Of a DNA stretch of 64,000 nucleotides, positions 49,289 to 58,395 are shown one piece after another. The translations under genes were made by a program, and so were the position numbers. The notes beneath the pieces were generated by a model, which saw only the letters and a list, made by a program, of their open reading frames with translations, made no database searches and had not been told where the DNA came from. The DNA is from Leisingera sp. M658 (GTDB taxonomy: Bacteria; Pseudomonadota; Alphaproteobacteria; Rhodobacterales; Rhodobacteraceae): contig NZ_CP083546.1 of NCBI RefSeq assembly GCF_025144145.1, positions 946,501-1,010,500 on the forward strand. Reading direction: 5' to 3'. Each line of letters begins with the position of its first letter. Position 1 is the stretch's first letter.

Positions 49289-50590
49289 TTAGCTGGCCAG
49301 TTCTGGCAGGAAAAGCGCCATCTGCGGGAAGAACAGCAGCAAGACAATGAGGATCGCCAGAGCTCCGATGAAGGGGAGCGATCCCAGAATGACATCCTTT
49401 AGATCAACATCCTTAGGTGCGAGCCCCTGTATCACGTATAAGTTTAACCCCACAGGTGGCGTTAACACCGCGATCTCCATGGTGATGGTATAGATGATGC
49501 CAAACCAGATCAGATCATAGCCGACCGTGCTGATCAGCGGGAACAGTGTCGGCAGGGTAATGAAGGTGATCGAAACAGGCTCCAGGAACATGCCGACAAT
49601 CAGATAGAAGGCGATGACCATGGCCAGAACCATATAGGGCGCCAGCTCCAATGTCAGGAAGGCTTCGGTGAATTGCTGCGGAACGCGGTGATAGGTCAGA
49701 ACAAAGCCAAAGAGCGTGCCAGCAGACAACAGGAGGCCCAGATAACCCATGGTCCGCATCGTTGCCATCAGCGCGCCTTTCAGCCCTTCCCAACGCAGCC
49801 CACCAACGGTGACGGCGATAAGGAAGGTCAGGAAGGCAGCAATGGCAGCCGCTTCGGTTGGGGTTGCGATACCGGCATAGATGGAAACGGTGATCACCAA
49901 ACCAATGACCAGAACTGGCAGCACCGCAGACAGAATTTCAAACAGCGGCAGGCGCAGCGCTTTGTCCACCTTTGGAATGGAAGAGGGGCTGAAGATGCCC
50001 CAGACCACAACAACCAGGGCAAACATGGTTGTCAGAGCCAGGCCGGGAATGATGCCGGCAATGAAAAGATCACCAATCGAGACATCCACGACGATGCCAT
50101 AGAACAACAGGATCAGGCTTGGCGGGATCAACACACTGAGAGTCCCCCCCGCCGCAAGAACTCCTGCCGATAGGCGCTTGCCATAGCCGAGCTTCAGCAT
50201 CTCAGGCAAAGCCACGCCGCCGATGGTCAGGGAACCCACCATGCTAGAGCCGCAGACCGCCCCGAAGCCCGCACAGGCGCCGATGCTTCCATAGGCGGCA
50301 GAGCCGCGGACTCGCACGCCCTGATGCATAAAGCGATAAAGATTGGGGCCAATGGTGGATCGGGCGATCAGCTCACCAAGGAAGACAAACAGCGGTACCG
50401 CCAGAAGGATATAGTCAACCCAAACCCCCCAGATTTTCAGCTCGACACTAATCAAAGAGGTGCTGAAATCCTGGATCAGCCAAAGAAACGGCAAGGAGGC
50501 AGCCGCCAGCGCAAAGGGCAATGGCAGCCCCAGCGAAATGAGAACCATCAGCAGAGCTAGCAGCCCGCCGCCAACATGATACCATTCCAT
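49289..50590 (-). CDS. dctM: TRAP transporter large permease DctM
   Basis: A 433-residue 12-helix membrane protein of the DctM family, the main channel of a TRAP importer driven by a sodium or proton gradient. GFGAVCGSSMVGSLTIGGVALPEM and AAGGTLSVLIPPSLILLFYG (shown in the sequence as consecutive blocks) are the family signatures. It starts one base after dctQ. Confidence 0.93.
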   Translation of the reverse strand: MEWYHVGGGLLALLMVLISLGLPLPFALAAASLPFLWLIQDFSTSLISVELKIWGVWVDYILLAVPLFVFLGELIARSTIGPNLYRFMHQGVRVRGSAAYGSIGACAGFGAVCGSSMVGSLTIGGVALPEMLKLGYGKRLSAGVLAAGGTLSVLIPPSLILLFYGIVVDVSIGDLFIAGIIPGLALTTMFALVVVVWGIFSPSSIPKVDKALRLPLFEILSAVLPVLVIGLVITVSIYAGIATPTEAAAIAAFLTFLIAVTVGGLRWEGLKGALMATMRTMGYLGLLLSAGTLFGFVLTYHRVPQQFTEAFLTLELAPYMVLAMVIAFYLIVGMFLEPVSITFITLPTLFPLISTVGYDLIWFGIIYTITMEIAVLTPPVGLNLYVIQGLAPKDVDLKDVILGSLPFIGALAILIVLLLFFPQMALFLPELAS

Positions 50591-50591
50591 C

Positions 50592-51107
50592 TTAGTTTTC
50601 CTCGCCTGTCGAATGATTGGTTTTATTTTTGAGGGTTCTGAAGACGATCACAAAAAGGATCAGGCAGAAGATGATCAGGGCCAGGGCCGTCGGCGCCCAG
50701 AACCATGCGCGCGGCCAGCTCAATACCTCGGAAGATGCACCGGTGCGCGAAGCCCGAAAGAAGGCTTCGGTCGCGGCAAAAGCAAAGAAACCGCCGACCG
50801 CCAACATGATGATCAAGTTGAGTGCTCGGACGATGCGCGCCAGTTTGCCAGGCAGCACATCCACAAACATTGTGACCTTTGGCAGGGCGTCCATTTGCAT
50901 AGCATAGGCCAGCCCCAAAAAGGCACAGGGAACCAGCATAAGCGCGGTTGCCTCGGTGACATATAGATCAGGCGCATTGAACACATATCGCATCACCACC
51001 CCATAAGAGATCCAGATTGTCTGAATAACAATTATGATTGCGCCAAGTGCGGCAAGGAGTGGCCCCAGCCGTTCTATGAAACCCATTCTGCGGGTGTTCT
51101 GTTGCAT
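50592..51107 (-). CDS. dctQ: TRAP transporter small permease DctQ
   Basis: A 171-residue protein with four predicted membrane helices, the DctQ layout. YVTEATALMLVPCAFLGLAYAM and the helix around residues 96-115 are typical. It lies between the binding protein and the large permease. Confidence 0.88.
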   Translation of the reverse strand: MQQNTRRMGFIERLGPLLAALGAIIIVIQTIWISYGVVMRYVFNAPDLYVTEATALMLVPCAFLGLAYAMQMDALPKVTMFVDVLPGKLARIVRALNLIIMLAVGGFFAFAATEAFFRASRTGASSEVLSWPRAWFWAPTALALIIFCLILFVIVFRTLKNKTNHSTGEEN

Positions 51108-51200
51108 GACTCTCCTCCCAAGGCGCTACTTTTTTTGGGGACCTGCAACTACAGGCCCCCAGACTTGCTTAAGCGTCATCCGAATGTTTCGGTGCCTGTA

Positions 51201-52199
51201 TTATTGCTGGTGTTTGGCTAGAAGTGCGCGGATTTTATCTGCGGTTTCTTTGCCGCAGGTGTTGTCCAGCTCTTCGTCCCACTGCGGTACGATCGACGCG
51301 AGAAGAGCTTCTTTTTCTTCTGTTGTAAGCGACCGCGCAGAGCCGCCGCCATTCATGACCGCATCACCAACATTTTCATTGACCCAGGCCTCATAGCGGG
51401 GCTTCAGCCACGTCTGCGCTTCGCGGCTGGCGTCGCGGATCGCCTGCTGATCTTCGGGACTCAGGGTGTCGAACTTGTTTTTGTTCATCATATACATGAC
51501 GTTGCCGTAGAACAAATCAGCGTTGATCATATGCGGCATGACGGTCCAGAGCTTCCAGGAGCTATAGGTTGCAACACCCATATTGATGCCATCAACCACG
51601 CCACGTTCAGCCGATTGAAAAACCTCCTTGGGAGAGACAAAAACCGGGCTTCCGCCCCAGCCTTCGATCATCGCACTCACCAGTGGCCCGATCGAACGCA
51701 CCTGCAAACCATTCAGGTTGCTCAGGTCCACATTCTGCTCCTGGAACCACCATTCCTGGTCAAAGGAATAGTTCGACGAGAAGATGTTAACCAGGCCGAC
51801 CTTGGCGGCTTCTTCAGCCAGGATTGCCGTCATTTCCTCATCCAGAGCGATCTGGTTCTCCAGATCAACTGAGGCGGGATAGAAGGCGCCCGCACGGTAG
51901 CAGGGGAGGCGATCATCATAGGAGATGTGACTGACATCGGCGACCCCGCCCAGAACGGCATCAATACCCTCGCTCCAGCCATTCAAGGTGGCAGAGGGGA
52001 AGATTTCGATTTTGACCCGGCCTTCGGTTTTTTCTGATACGAGATCTGCAAAATGCTGAAAACCCTCGTAGCGGATATCAACCTCGTTCACATAGGTGGA
52101 CAGGCGCACCAGTTGTTCGGCATTTGCAGCACCTGCACAGGTAGCCAATGCGATGGCGACTGCCGAAGCTGATGTTTTGATTTTGTTGATAAAGTTCAC
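51201..52199 (-). CDS. dctP: TRAP transporter substrate-binding protein DctP
   Basis: A 332-residue periplasmic binding protein with a signal peptide of about 27 residues ending A-N-A. The conserved Arg region NLNGLQVRSIGPLVSAM, which binds a carboxylate or sulfonate group, and GVVDGINMG are visible. It follows the MmgE/PrpD gene by 37 bases and precedes dctQ by 93, a gap that often allows higher expression of the binding protein. The ligand is probably a small acid with a negative group. Confidence 0.92.
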   Translation of the reverse strand: MNFINKIKTSASAVAIALATCAGAANAEQLVRLSTYVNEVDIRYEGFQHFADLVSEKTEGRVKIEIFPSATLNGWSEGIDAVLGGVADVSHISYDDRLPCYRAGAFYPASVDLENQIALDEEMTAILAEEAAKVGLVNIFSSNYSFDQEWWFQEQNVDLSNLNGLQVRSIGPLVSAMIEGWGGSPVFVSPKEVFQSAERGVVDGINMGVATYSSWKLWTVMPHMINADLFYGNVMYMMNKNKFDTLSPEDQQAIRDASREAQTWLKPRYEAWVNENVGDAVMNGGGSARSLTTEEKEALLASIVPQWDEELDNTCGKETADKIRALLAKHQQ

Positions 52200-52236
52200 T
52201 TTCTTCTCCTCCAGGTTGGTGTTTTATCGTGTCTCT

Positions 52237-53655
52237 TTAGGCAGCAGTCTCCCACAGGACTTTTGCCGCCAATTCCAACAGATCCACGGTTTGCAGATCA
52301 ATTTCGTGCTGGGCGAGGCCTGCAAAGTTCAGGCATTCGTTGAATTTTCTGATGAGGTCGCCGTTGGACAGCGGCCTGTTCGGCATTCCAAAGGCTTCAC
52401 CACAAAAATGGGTGCGGCTGACGCCGTCAGCATACTTGAACGTTACGCGAGTGCTTTCCGGAAAGTCAGAGGCCATTGGTTCGGCCGATAGCTCCGGACA
52501 GATTCGGGTGGTTACCCGGTCCATGATCCACTGTTTGGCATCATCGGCAAGCTCGGCTGCGCTCAGATCCTGTAGGCGGACGCTACCATGTAACATTGCA
52601 CATGCTACGCTATAGGGAAGCGAAAATTGTGCCTGCTGTGGGTTGACGGGCCGGTCATAGACCAGGCTTGCTGAGACCAGCTTGGGAACCTCTGCTTCAA
52701 TGGCGACAACCTCAGCTAAAGGTTTTGTAGCCTCCCGGGTCAACAGGCTCGCCGCTTCAATGGCAGCGTGGGCGGCAGAACAGACGGGGCTAGTTTTGAA
52801 AAGCAGCCCTGGTGATTGGACACGCCAACGCTCAGCGAGCGGGCAAATTCCTTCCCGTTTGGAAATTCCCTGATTGAGCAGGGAAAAGAACCCGTTCTTC
52901 TGTTCAAAGGCATCCTTGGGTCCGGTCAATCCCGCCTGCGCGGCCCGCGCCAGCGTGATCGCCTGACCAGCAACATTCCCGACCAGGTAGGGCTTTGCAT
53001 CCGTGCCGGCAATTGCCCGTTCAATGCCCGCTGTGACGGCTGCAGTGCCAATGGCATTGGCCGTTTGCTCGGCGTTCAGACCCAGCAACCGGGCGACGCC
53101 GGCCACGGTTCCAATGAGGGCACAAGATCCCGTCGCCCACCAGCCCTGCATGAAATGGCTATGGGTGCAGATTTCTCCCAGGGCGTAAGAGACCTCGGAT
53201 CCAATGACAAAGGCTTGAAGCAGGTCTTTTTCCGAGGCGTCGACAGATTGTGCCACCGCAAGTACAGCCGGAAGGATAATGGCCGAACCATGGATCATTC
53301 CAGTGTAGCTGTTGTCATCAAAATCCCAGACATGTGCGGCCATGCCGTTACATGTCGCGGCAGTAATAGGGTCGGTTTTGATCCCGGTAACAGCCAGGCT
53401 TGCGCCACCCGAACCGGCGCCATGCGCTGCGAGGGCCTGAACGCCAAGATGCTGGCCGCCAGCGACGATAACACCAATGGTGTCAAGAACCGCACGGCGC
53501 GCGCAGATGAGAGCATCCTCCGGCACATCCTCAAACGAGAGCTTGGACGCCCAGGCGCCAAAGTGTTCCGCCAGGTTTTCCCCTGCGGCAAACTCTGTGC
53601 CGAGAGATGTCTCGGTCAACTTTCTACTCCTTTTGTTGCTTTCAACAAGAGCCAT
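52237..53655 (-). CDS. MmgE/PrpD family protein
   Basis: A 472-residue member of the MmgE/PrpD family, which includes 2-methylcitrate dehydratase, cis-aconitate decarboxylase and iminodisuccinate epimerase. Conserved parts are ARRAVLDTIGVIVAGG, NGMAAHVWDFDDNSYTG with the active-site Asp/His region, and FSLPYSVACAML. The ATG at 53655 starts the family N-terminus; the frame open upstream runs through the promoter. First gene of the TRAP operon, so it likely acts on the imported acid. Confidence 0.88.
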   Translation of the reverse strand: MALVESNKRSRKLTETSLGTEFAAGENLAEHFGAWASKLSFEDVPEDALICARRAVLDTIGVIVAGGQHLGVQALAAHGAGSGGASLAVTGIKTDPITAATCNGMAAHVWDFDDNSYTGMIHGSAIILPAVLAVAQSVDASEKDLLQAFVIGSEVSYALGEICTHSHFMQGWWATGSCALIGTVAGVARLLGLNAEQTANAIGTAAVTAGIERAIAGTDAKPYLVGNVAGQAITLARAAQAGLTGPKDAFEQKNGFFSLLNQGISKREGICPLAERWRVQSPGLLFKTSPVCSAAHAAIEAASLLTREATKPLAEVVAIEAEVPKLVSASLVYDRPVNPQQAQFSLPYSVACAMLHGSVRLQDLSAAELADDAKQWIMDRVTTRICPELSAEPMASDFPESTRVTFKYADGVSRTHFCGEAFGMPNRPLSNGDLIRKFNECLNFAGLAQHEIDLQTVDLLELAAKVLWETAA

Positions 53656-53711
53656 GTTTGAGTTTCCTGTTATCGTTTGGGATGGTGCCGGAACAAGTCT
53701 GACAAACATTG

Positions 53712-53755
53712 AAATATATTTCGTATGATACATTTTATTCAAAATGCGTCAAATG
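53712..53755. promoter_or_regulatory. Candidate RpiR-type operator upstream of the MmgE/PrpD-TRAP operon
   Basis: GAAATATATTTC at 53712-53723 is a perfect palindrome preceded by T and fits the TGAAA/TTTCA type of RpiR sites. It is followed by TATGATACAT, shared with the soxB-rpiR region, and by a second AT-rich word AAATGATATATTTT at 53752-53765. Confidence 0.45.
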
Positions 53756-53823
53756 ATATATTTTGGCCGGTAGCATTTTTTACCCCCTTGCGAAGACATC
53801 TCTGGGTCTGATCTTCGCAAGCC

Positions 53824-54171
53824 TCAGAGGGCTGCAGTGATGGTGATTTCAACCTTCAGATCAGGGCTGGCCAAGACGGCCTCACCACAGGCGCGCGCAG
53901 GCTCATGGCCTGAAACAACCCATTGATCCCAAACTGAATTCATCTCAGCGAAATCCTCCATAGACGCCAGCCAGACAATCGCTTGCAGGATTTTTGTCTT
54001 GTCAGATCCAGCTTCTGCCAGCAGGGCTTCAACCTTTTTCATAATGCCAGCCGTCTGCTCGACTACGCTGGCACCACGTTCGCCCACCTGACCGCATAGA
54101 TAGACCGTGCCCTGATGCACGACGATCCTGCTCATCCGTCCATTACTGTGTTTTCTGGTGATTTCAGTCAT
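53824..54171 (-). CDS. ridA: RidA-family enamine/imine deaminase
   Basis: A 115-residue RidA/YjgF-type protein. VYLCGQVGERGASVVEQTAGIMKKVE split in its two conserved halves and the C-terminal CGEAVLASPDLKVEI with the Glu of the family are visible. RidA hydrolyses 2-aminoacrylate and related enamines to the keto acid and ammonia. It sits two genes from the CuyA/DcyD-type lyase, whose reaction releases 2-aminoacrylate, so the two probably act in sequence. The ATG at 54171 was chosen because the upstream frame is YeiH sequence. Confidence 0.88.
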   Translation of the reverse strand: MTEITRKHSNGRMSRIVVHQGTVYLCGQVGERGASVVEQTAGIMKKVEALLAEAGSDKTKILQAIVWLASMEDFAEMNSVWDQWVVSGHEPARACGEAVLASPDLKVEITITAAL

Positions 54172-54197
54172 GGGGGGCTCCTTTTGGAACGCCGGTT

Positions 54198-55193
54198 TCA
54201 AACGCCGACCCACTTCACAAAGGCTAGGGCGATCAACAGGAGGAATAGGGTTTCCACGCAGAGGATTGCTGCGTAGGACGGGCGCACATGCAGAAACTTG
54301 GCCAGGCTCGTCTTTACGCCAAGCGCGGAAATAGCCACGATCAAACACCAGCGTGACAGTTCGTTGACGGCTGCAATCACGTCGTCAGGCAGAAGACCGG
54401 AGTTTGCCAGGATGGCCAGCAGAACAAACATCACGAGGAACCCTGGCAGGCCAACCTTTTGTGACTGGCTGCCCCGGAAGCTGACCATGACAACCACCAT
54501 AACCACAGGCAAAAGTGCGACCCGCAGCATTTTGACAAAGGTCGCCACCACACCAGCTTCATCACTGATGGAATAGCCTGCACCCACCACCTGGGCGACA
54601 TCATGGATGGTGGCCCCGATCAGAAAGCCGCTTTCCAGATCGTTCATCCCCATGGCCTGAAACAGGATGGGATAGGCAATCATCGCAATCGTTGAAAGCG
54701 CGGTAACGCCGACAACGACAAACAGGGTGTCTTCCTCGCGGCTGGGATGTTTGGGCAGGACCGAAGCAATGGCCAGCGCGGCAGAGGCCCCGCAGATTGC
54801 AACCGATCCACCGGCCAAGAGCCCAAAGGCGCTGCGGCGCCCCAAAAGAGTGGACAACAATACGCCGCAACCAAGGGTCGCCAGAACAAAACCAACAATT
54901 GCTAGAACCGAAACCCAGCCAAGGCTTTCAACATCGCCCAAGCTCAACCTCAAACCCAGCAGTCCTACACCGAACCTCAGCAAAGTTTTGGCTGAGAATT
55001 CGATGCCTGGACGGCAGCTTTCGTCCTCGGCAAGAAAATGAAACGCCATGCCTATCAGAAGCGCAAACAGCATCACTGGAGCGGCATAATGTTCGGACAG
55101 AAAAGTTGCCGCAGCTGCGATCACCAACGCGACTATGAAACCACGTGTATGGGTTCCAAAGGTTTCACGCAGGCCTGACACTTTTGCATTCAT
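54198..55193 (-). CDS. YeiH/UPF0324-family putative sulfate exporter
   Basis: A 331-residue membrane protein with about ten helices of the YeiH/UPF0324 family. LLRFGVGLLGLRLSLGDV and GATIHDVAQVVGAGYSI are its characteristic segments. Members beside sulfonate-degradation genes are proposed to export sulfite or sulfate. Between ridA and the CuyA/DcyD-type gene this function is reasonable: the lyase would release sulfite or sulfide that must leave the cell. Confidence 0.85.
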   Translation of the reverse strand: MNAKVSGLRETFGTHTRGFIVALVIAAAATFLSEHYAAPVMLFALLIGMAFHFLAEDESCRPGIEFSAKTLLRFGVGLLGLRLSLGDVESLGWVSVLAIVGFVLATLGCGVLLSTLLGRRSAFGLLAGGSVAICGASAALAIASVLPKHPSREEDTLFVVVGVTALSTIAMIAYPILFQAMGMNDLESGFLIGATIHDVAQVVGAGYSISDEAGVVATFVKMLRVALLPVVMVVVMVSFRGSQSQKVGLPGFLVMFVLLAILANSGLLPDDVIAAVNELSRWCLIVAISALGVKTSLAKFLHVRPSYAAILCVETLFLLLIALAFVKWVGV

Positions 55194-55211
55194 GGCGTTT
55201 CAATACCTGTC

Positions 55212-56231
55212 TTAGATCTGAGCCCAGCGACCGGTAAAGTCGAAAGCGCTGTCATACCCAAACAGAGCGACCGAACCACCGGTGTGCAGGAAGACCACGC
55301 GCTCGCCTTTTTTGAAGTGGCCCTTACGGATCAAATCAATAAAACCGGCAGCCCCTTTGGCCGAATAGACTGGATCCAGCAGGATCGACTCGAGTTCGGC
55401 AAACATCTTGATCGCTTCCAAACCGCTTTCAGTCGGAATGCCGTATCCCTCACCGACATAATCGGTGTTGGCGACCACGTCTTCGCGCTGAACCACTCCT
55501 GCACAGCCCAGTTTCTCTGCCGTGGTGCAGGCTAGGTTGTAGACGTTTTCTTCTTGCTTTGCCTTTGGCGCCCGCACCCCGATCCCTAGCAGCGGGATCT
55601 GCGCATTCATCGCTTTCAGACCGGTGATCAGGCCGGCCTGGGTGCCGGCGCTGCCGGTTGCATGCACCAGGTGATTGATCTTCATACCTGCATTGTTGAC
55701 CTGGCTGAGCAATTCGAATGCGCAGTTCACATAGCCAAGCGCACCGGTTGGGTTCGAGCCACCACCTGGAATGGTGTAGACCTTTTTGCCGTCAGCCCGC
55801 ATTTGGTCAGCGACCTTTTCCATTTCGGCATTCATATCACCGCCACCAGGACGCTTTTCGGTGGTTGCGCCATGCAAGTGGTCCAACAGTACATTGCCGT
55901 TGTTGTTGTAGTTGGCGTTGTTTGACCCGGTGCGATCTTCCAGCAGAATATGGCATTGCATACCCAGTTTGGCGGCAAAGGCTGCGGTCTGACGCGCGTG
56001 GTTGGACTGGGTCGCCCCCTGCGTCAAGACAATTTCTGCTCCCTGCATTTCGGCTTCGGCCATCAGGAACTCAAGCTTTCGGGTCTTGTTGCCGCCGGTC
56101 GAAAGGCCGGTGCAATCGTCGCGCTTGATCCATATCTCTGGACCACCTAGTTCTGCAGTCAAGCGATCGAGGCGCTCCAGCGGAGTTGGCAAATGAGCAA
56201 TGAAGCGGCGGGGGTATCGGGCAAGATGCAA
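55212..56231 (-). CDS. cuyA: CuyA/DcyD-type PLP lyase (L-cysteate sulfo-lyase or D-cysteine desulfhydrase)
   Basis: A 339-residue PLP enzyme of the ACC deaminase/D-cysteine desulfhydrase family. The cofactor lysine is Lys49 in [13 protein letters not shown] and the substrate loop is [15 protein letters not shown]. Two activities are known in this subgroup: L-cysteate sulfo-lyase (CuyA, known in Roseobacter) giving sulfite, ammonia and pyruvate, and D-cysteine desulfhydrase giving sulfide. The exporter next door favours CuyA, but the sequence alone does not separate them. First gene of the lyase-exporter-ridA unit and divergent from a LysR-type regulator. Confidence 0.8.
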   Translation of the reverse strand: MHLARYPRRFIAHLPTPLERLDRLTAELGGPEIWIKRDDCTGLSTGGNKTRKLEFLMAEAEMQGAEIVLTQGATQSNHARQTAAFAAKLGMQCHILLEDRTGSNNANYNNNGNVLLDHLHGATTEKRPGGGDMNAEMEKVADQMRADGKKVYTIPGGGSNPTGALGYVNCAFELLSQVNNAGMKINHLVHATGSAGTQAGLITGLKAMNAQIPLLGIGVRAPKAKQEENVYNLACTTAEKLGCAGVVQREDVVANTDYVGEGYGIPTESGLEAIKMFAELESILLDPVYSAKGAAGFIDLIRKGHFKKGERVVFLHTGGSVALFGYDSAFDFTGRWAQI

Positions 56232-56335
56232 GGGACTCTCCTATTTTACTTTGCTGCATGTTATTTTGGAGGGTTCGCCATTTCTAATTCGAAATTCCGA
56301 CCCTATAATGCAACTTGTGCATATTGGAGTGGGCA

Positions 56336-57217
56336 ATGCGCTTAGAATGGATCGAAGACATTTTGGCAGTACTGGAAAACGGCTCGCTAAGCAGGGCCGC
56401 AGAAAAAAGGCTTTTAACCCAGTCCGCCTTTACACGGCGCATTCGGGCGATCGAAGAAAACATCGGTGCGGAACTTTGTGACCGCAATCGAAAGCCAGTT
56501 ACGCTTATTCAAGGTGTCGCAGCGCTGGAGCCAGAGCTGCGCGATCTGAGCGCCCGGTTGACGCGTGTGAAACGGCTTTTGAAACAGGCTCCGGAACAGA
56601 ACAGGCCGGCAGTGCAGATCGCCTGCCAACACGCGCTGACGACAACATTGTCCTCTTCTCTTATTCAAGCGATCTCCTCTGGAGATCAGTCCATCCGTAT
56701 CCGGTCTGGCAATCGCGACGAATGCATGAGGTTGCTGTTTACGGATGAAGTCGAAATCGCAATCACCTATGAAATGCTGGGAGAGACAACCACTTCGATC
56801 CCCGGGACGCTGGAGAAATCCCATCTAGGAGATGATACCCTAATTCCGGTTTGCGCCCCTCAAATGGAGGAGGCAGCACGCAGTGCCGAGATTCCCATCA
56901 TCAGCTACCCATCAGAAGTTTACCTTGGACAGATCTTCTACCAGGCGATTGTTCCTCGCATAGCTGAATCGACAGAGCTGGTATCAAAGGCCGAAACCGC
57001 TTTGACGCTTGCTATGCTGCAATTCGCCCGCGACGCTCTGGGCGTTGCCTGGCTCCCTGTATCATTAGTTTCAGAATCGCTTGCGAACGGGCAGCTGGTG
57101 GACGTAAGTGATTGCCTCCCGTCACAGAACATGGCCATATTGATGAGTCGTTTGCCCGGGAAAACGGGAACGCAAACCGACCAAATTTGGAAGTTCTATG
57201 GCGTGAGCGATACCTGA
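56336..57217 (+). CDS. LysR-family transcriptional regulator
   Basis: A 293-residue LysR-type regulator. The helix-turn-helix is near the start (LEWIEDILAVLENGSLSRAA and TQSAFTRRIRAIEENIG), and the effector domain follows. The ATG at 56336 has GGAG nearby. Divergent from the CuyA/DcyD-type gene with 104 bases between, so it most likely controls that operon, as CuyR does in related clusters. Confidence 0.88.
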   Translation: MRLEWIEDILAVLENGSLSRAAEKRLLTQSAFTRRIRAIEENIGAELCDRNRKPVTLIQGVAALEPELRDLSARLTRVKRLLKQAPEQNRPAVQIACQHALTTTLSSSLIQAISSGDQSIRIRSGNRDECMRLLFTDEVEIAITYEMLGETTTSIPGTLEKSHLGDDTLIPVCAPQMEEAARSAEIPIISYPSEVYLGQIFYQAIVPRIAESTELVSKAETALTLAMLQFARDALGVAWLPVSLVSESLANGQLVDVSDCLPSQNMAILMSRLPGKTGTQTDQIWKFYGVSDT

Positions 57218-57378
57218 AGCACGACTTCTATTGGTGATAAGGGTAGCCCTGTAGGCCCATGAACAATGCGAGATGGCACGTAAGCGGCTTTGTTGATGGC
57301 ATGGATGCCCCCTCCTGACGGCATCGCAATTTGCCAATGTGATGAGTGTTGAAACCATCACTGAAGGAAGGAGCATCC

Positions 57379-57429
57379 ATGTTCGAAGTTACTATCATCG
57401 GTGTCTACTTGGCAAAGCGCGTATTCTAG
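57379..57429 (+). pseudogene. IS110-family transposase N-terminal fragment
   Basis: Preceded by AAGGAAGGAG, a 16-codon frame reads MFEVTIIGVYLAKRVF and stops at TAG. The sequence matches the IS110 start, where the usual residue is Asp (IGVDLAK); here the catalytic Asp is Tyr. The rest of the element is missing. The stretch 57218-57378 before it holds no gene that I can support. Confidence 0.6.
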
Positions 57430-57645
57430 GTTCTCAGGGCCTGGAGCGACGGGTTGGTCCGCCAGATCATCCGTGGGGAGCGCGAAGACGTTTTTCGCAT
57501 TCGCGAGAGCAGCCTGAGCCCCTGGTTGTCGCGGCTGGAACGGGAATGGTGTGGCGGCTGCCGGAACGGTGCAGAGCTCTGGCGCCGGCTACGGGCCGAT
57601 GGGTTCCAGGGCTGGACGTGTCGCGGTTTGATGCCGCTCCTTTGA
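57430..57645 (+). pseudogene. Degenerate transposase fragment, possibly ISL3-like
   Basis: The frame from about 57430 encodes LVRQIIRGEREDVFRIRES and later WRRLRADGFQG, which I recognise as a piece of a transposase, probably the ISL3 family. It lacks the ends and is fused to unrelated sequence on both sides. Confidence 0.4.
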
Positions 57646-57675
57646 TAGCATTTACTGCAGCAAAGTAGACGAGTT

Positions 57676-57996
57676 ATGGGAACGAAACGGACGGACGAAT
57701 TCCGCGCTGATGCAGTGCGGATCGCGCTGACAAGCGGGTTAACACGCAAACAGGTGGCGTCTGATTTGGGCGTTGGCGTATCGACGCTGAACAAGTGGAA
57801 CACGACGCATCGCGATACGGAAGTGGTGTCGGACAAAGACCTCGGCCTTGCCCGCGAGAATGAACGGCTTCGACGGGAGAACCGTATTCTCAAGGAGGAG
57901 AGGGACATCCTAAAAAAACCGTTCCGGGCCGCAGCCCGCCTGTGCGCGGTAGCAACAGCTTGTGCTACGTTTTACCCGAAGGGCAGTTGCCGATAG
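57676..57996 (+). pseudogene. IS3-family OrfA, truncated
   Basis: The 106-codon frame begins as an IS3-type OrfA with a helix-turn-helix (LTRKQVASDLGVGVSTLNKW) and a leucine-zipper-like end (LARENERLRRENRILKEERD). The normal end after ILKK is replaced by an unrelated tail, so it was cut at about 57920. OrfB is absent. The 57922-58143 stretch appears to be the leader of the next IS110 copy. Confidence 0.7.
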
Positions 57997-58143
57997 CTTA
58001 TTGGTGGTTCTGACCCCGTTAAAAAACGTGGCACATGGGTTGATGCGCACTTGAGAATGGTGACGTCGCATTTGTGGCGATCCCGGTTAGGAAGATGACG
58101 AACTTGCATGGCCCACGCCCTTCGGCTGAACGGAGGAGATGCC

Positions 58144-58395
58144 ATGACAAAACCCAAGACCGGTGACCACCCGGATTTGAAGATGGTCAATCCCAATGCA
58201 GCAGCGATTGATATCGGTTCGACCATGCATATGGCAGCGGTGAACCCTAACACAGGGACCATGCCGGTGCGCGCCTTCGGGACGTTCACTCAGGATCTGC
58301 ACGATCTGGCCTCCTGGTTCCAGTCGTGCGGCGTCACCAGCGTGGCCATGGAGTCGACCGGCGTTTATCTGCCTGCATTCAAAACACTGGAAATG
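58144..58395 (+). pseudogene. IS110-family transposase N-terminal fragment (part 1 of a chimeric frame)
   Basis: From the ATG at 58144, preceded by GGAGGAG, the frame has the IS110 DEDD-domain start: AAAIDIGSTMHMAAVNP with the first Asp, then AMESTGVYLPAFKTLE. The element is cut there and the frame goes on without a stop into an amidase fragment. The whole open frame is 615 codons, 58108-59955. Confidence 0.8.

Noticed and set aside
57122-57376. Minus-strand frame after the LysR gene
   Set aside because: Overlaps the 3' end of the LysR gene and the leader of an IS110 fragment. Another frame here looks weakly protein-like, but nothing could be identified.
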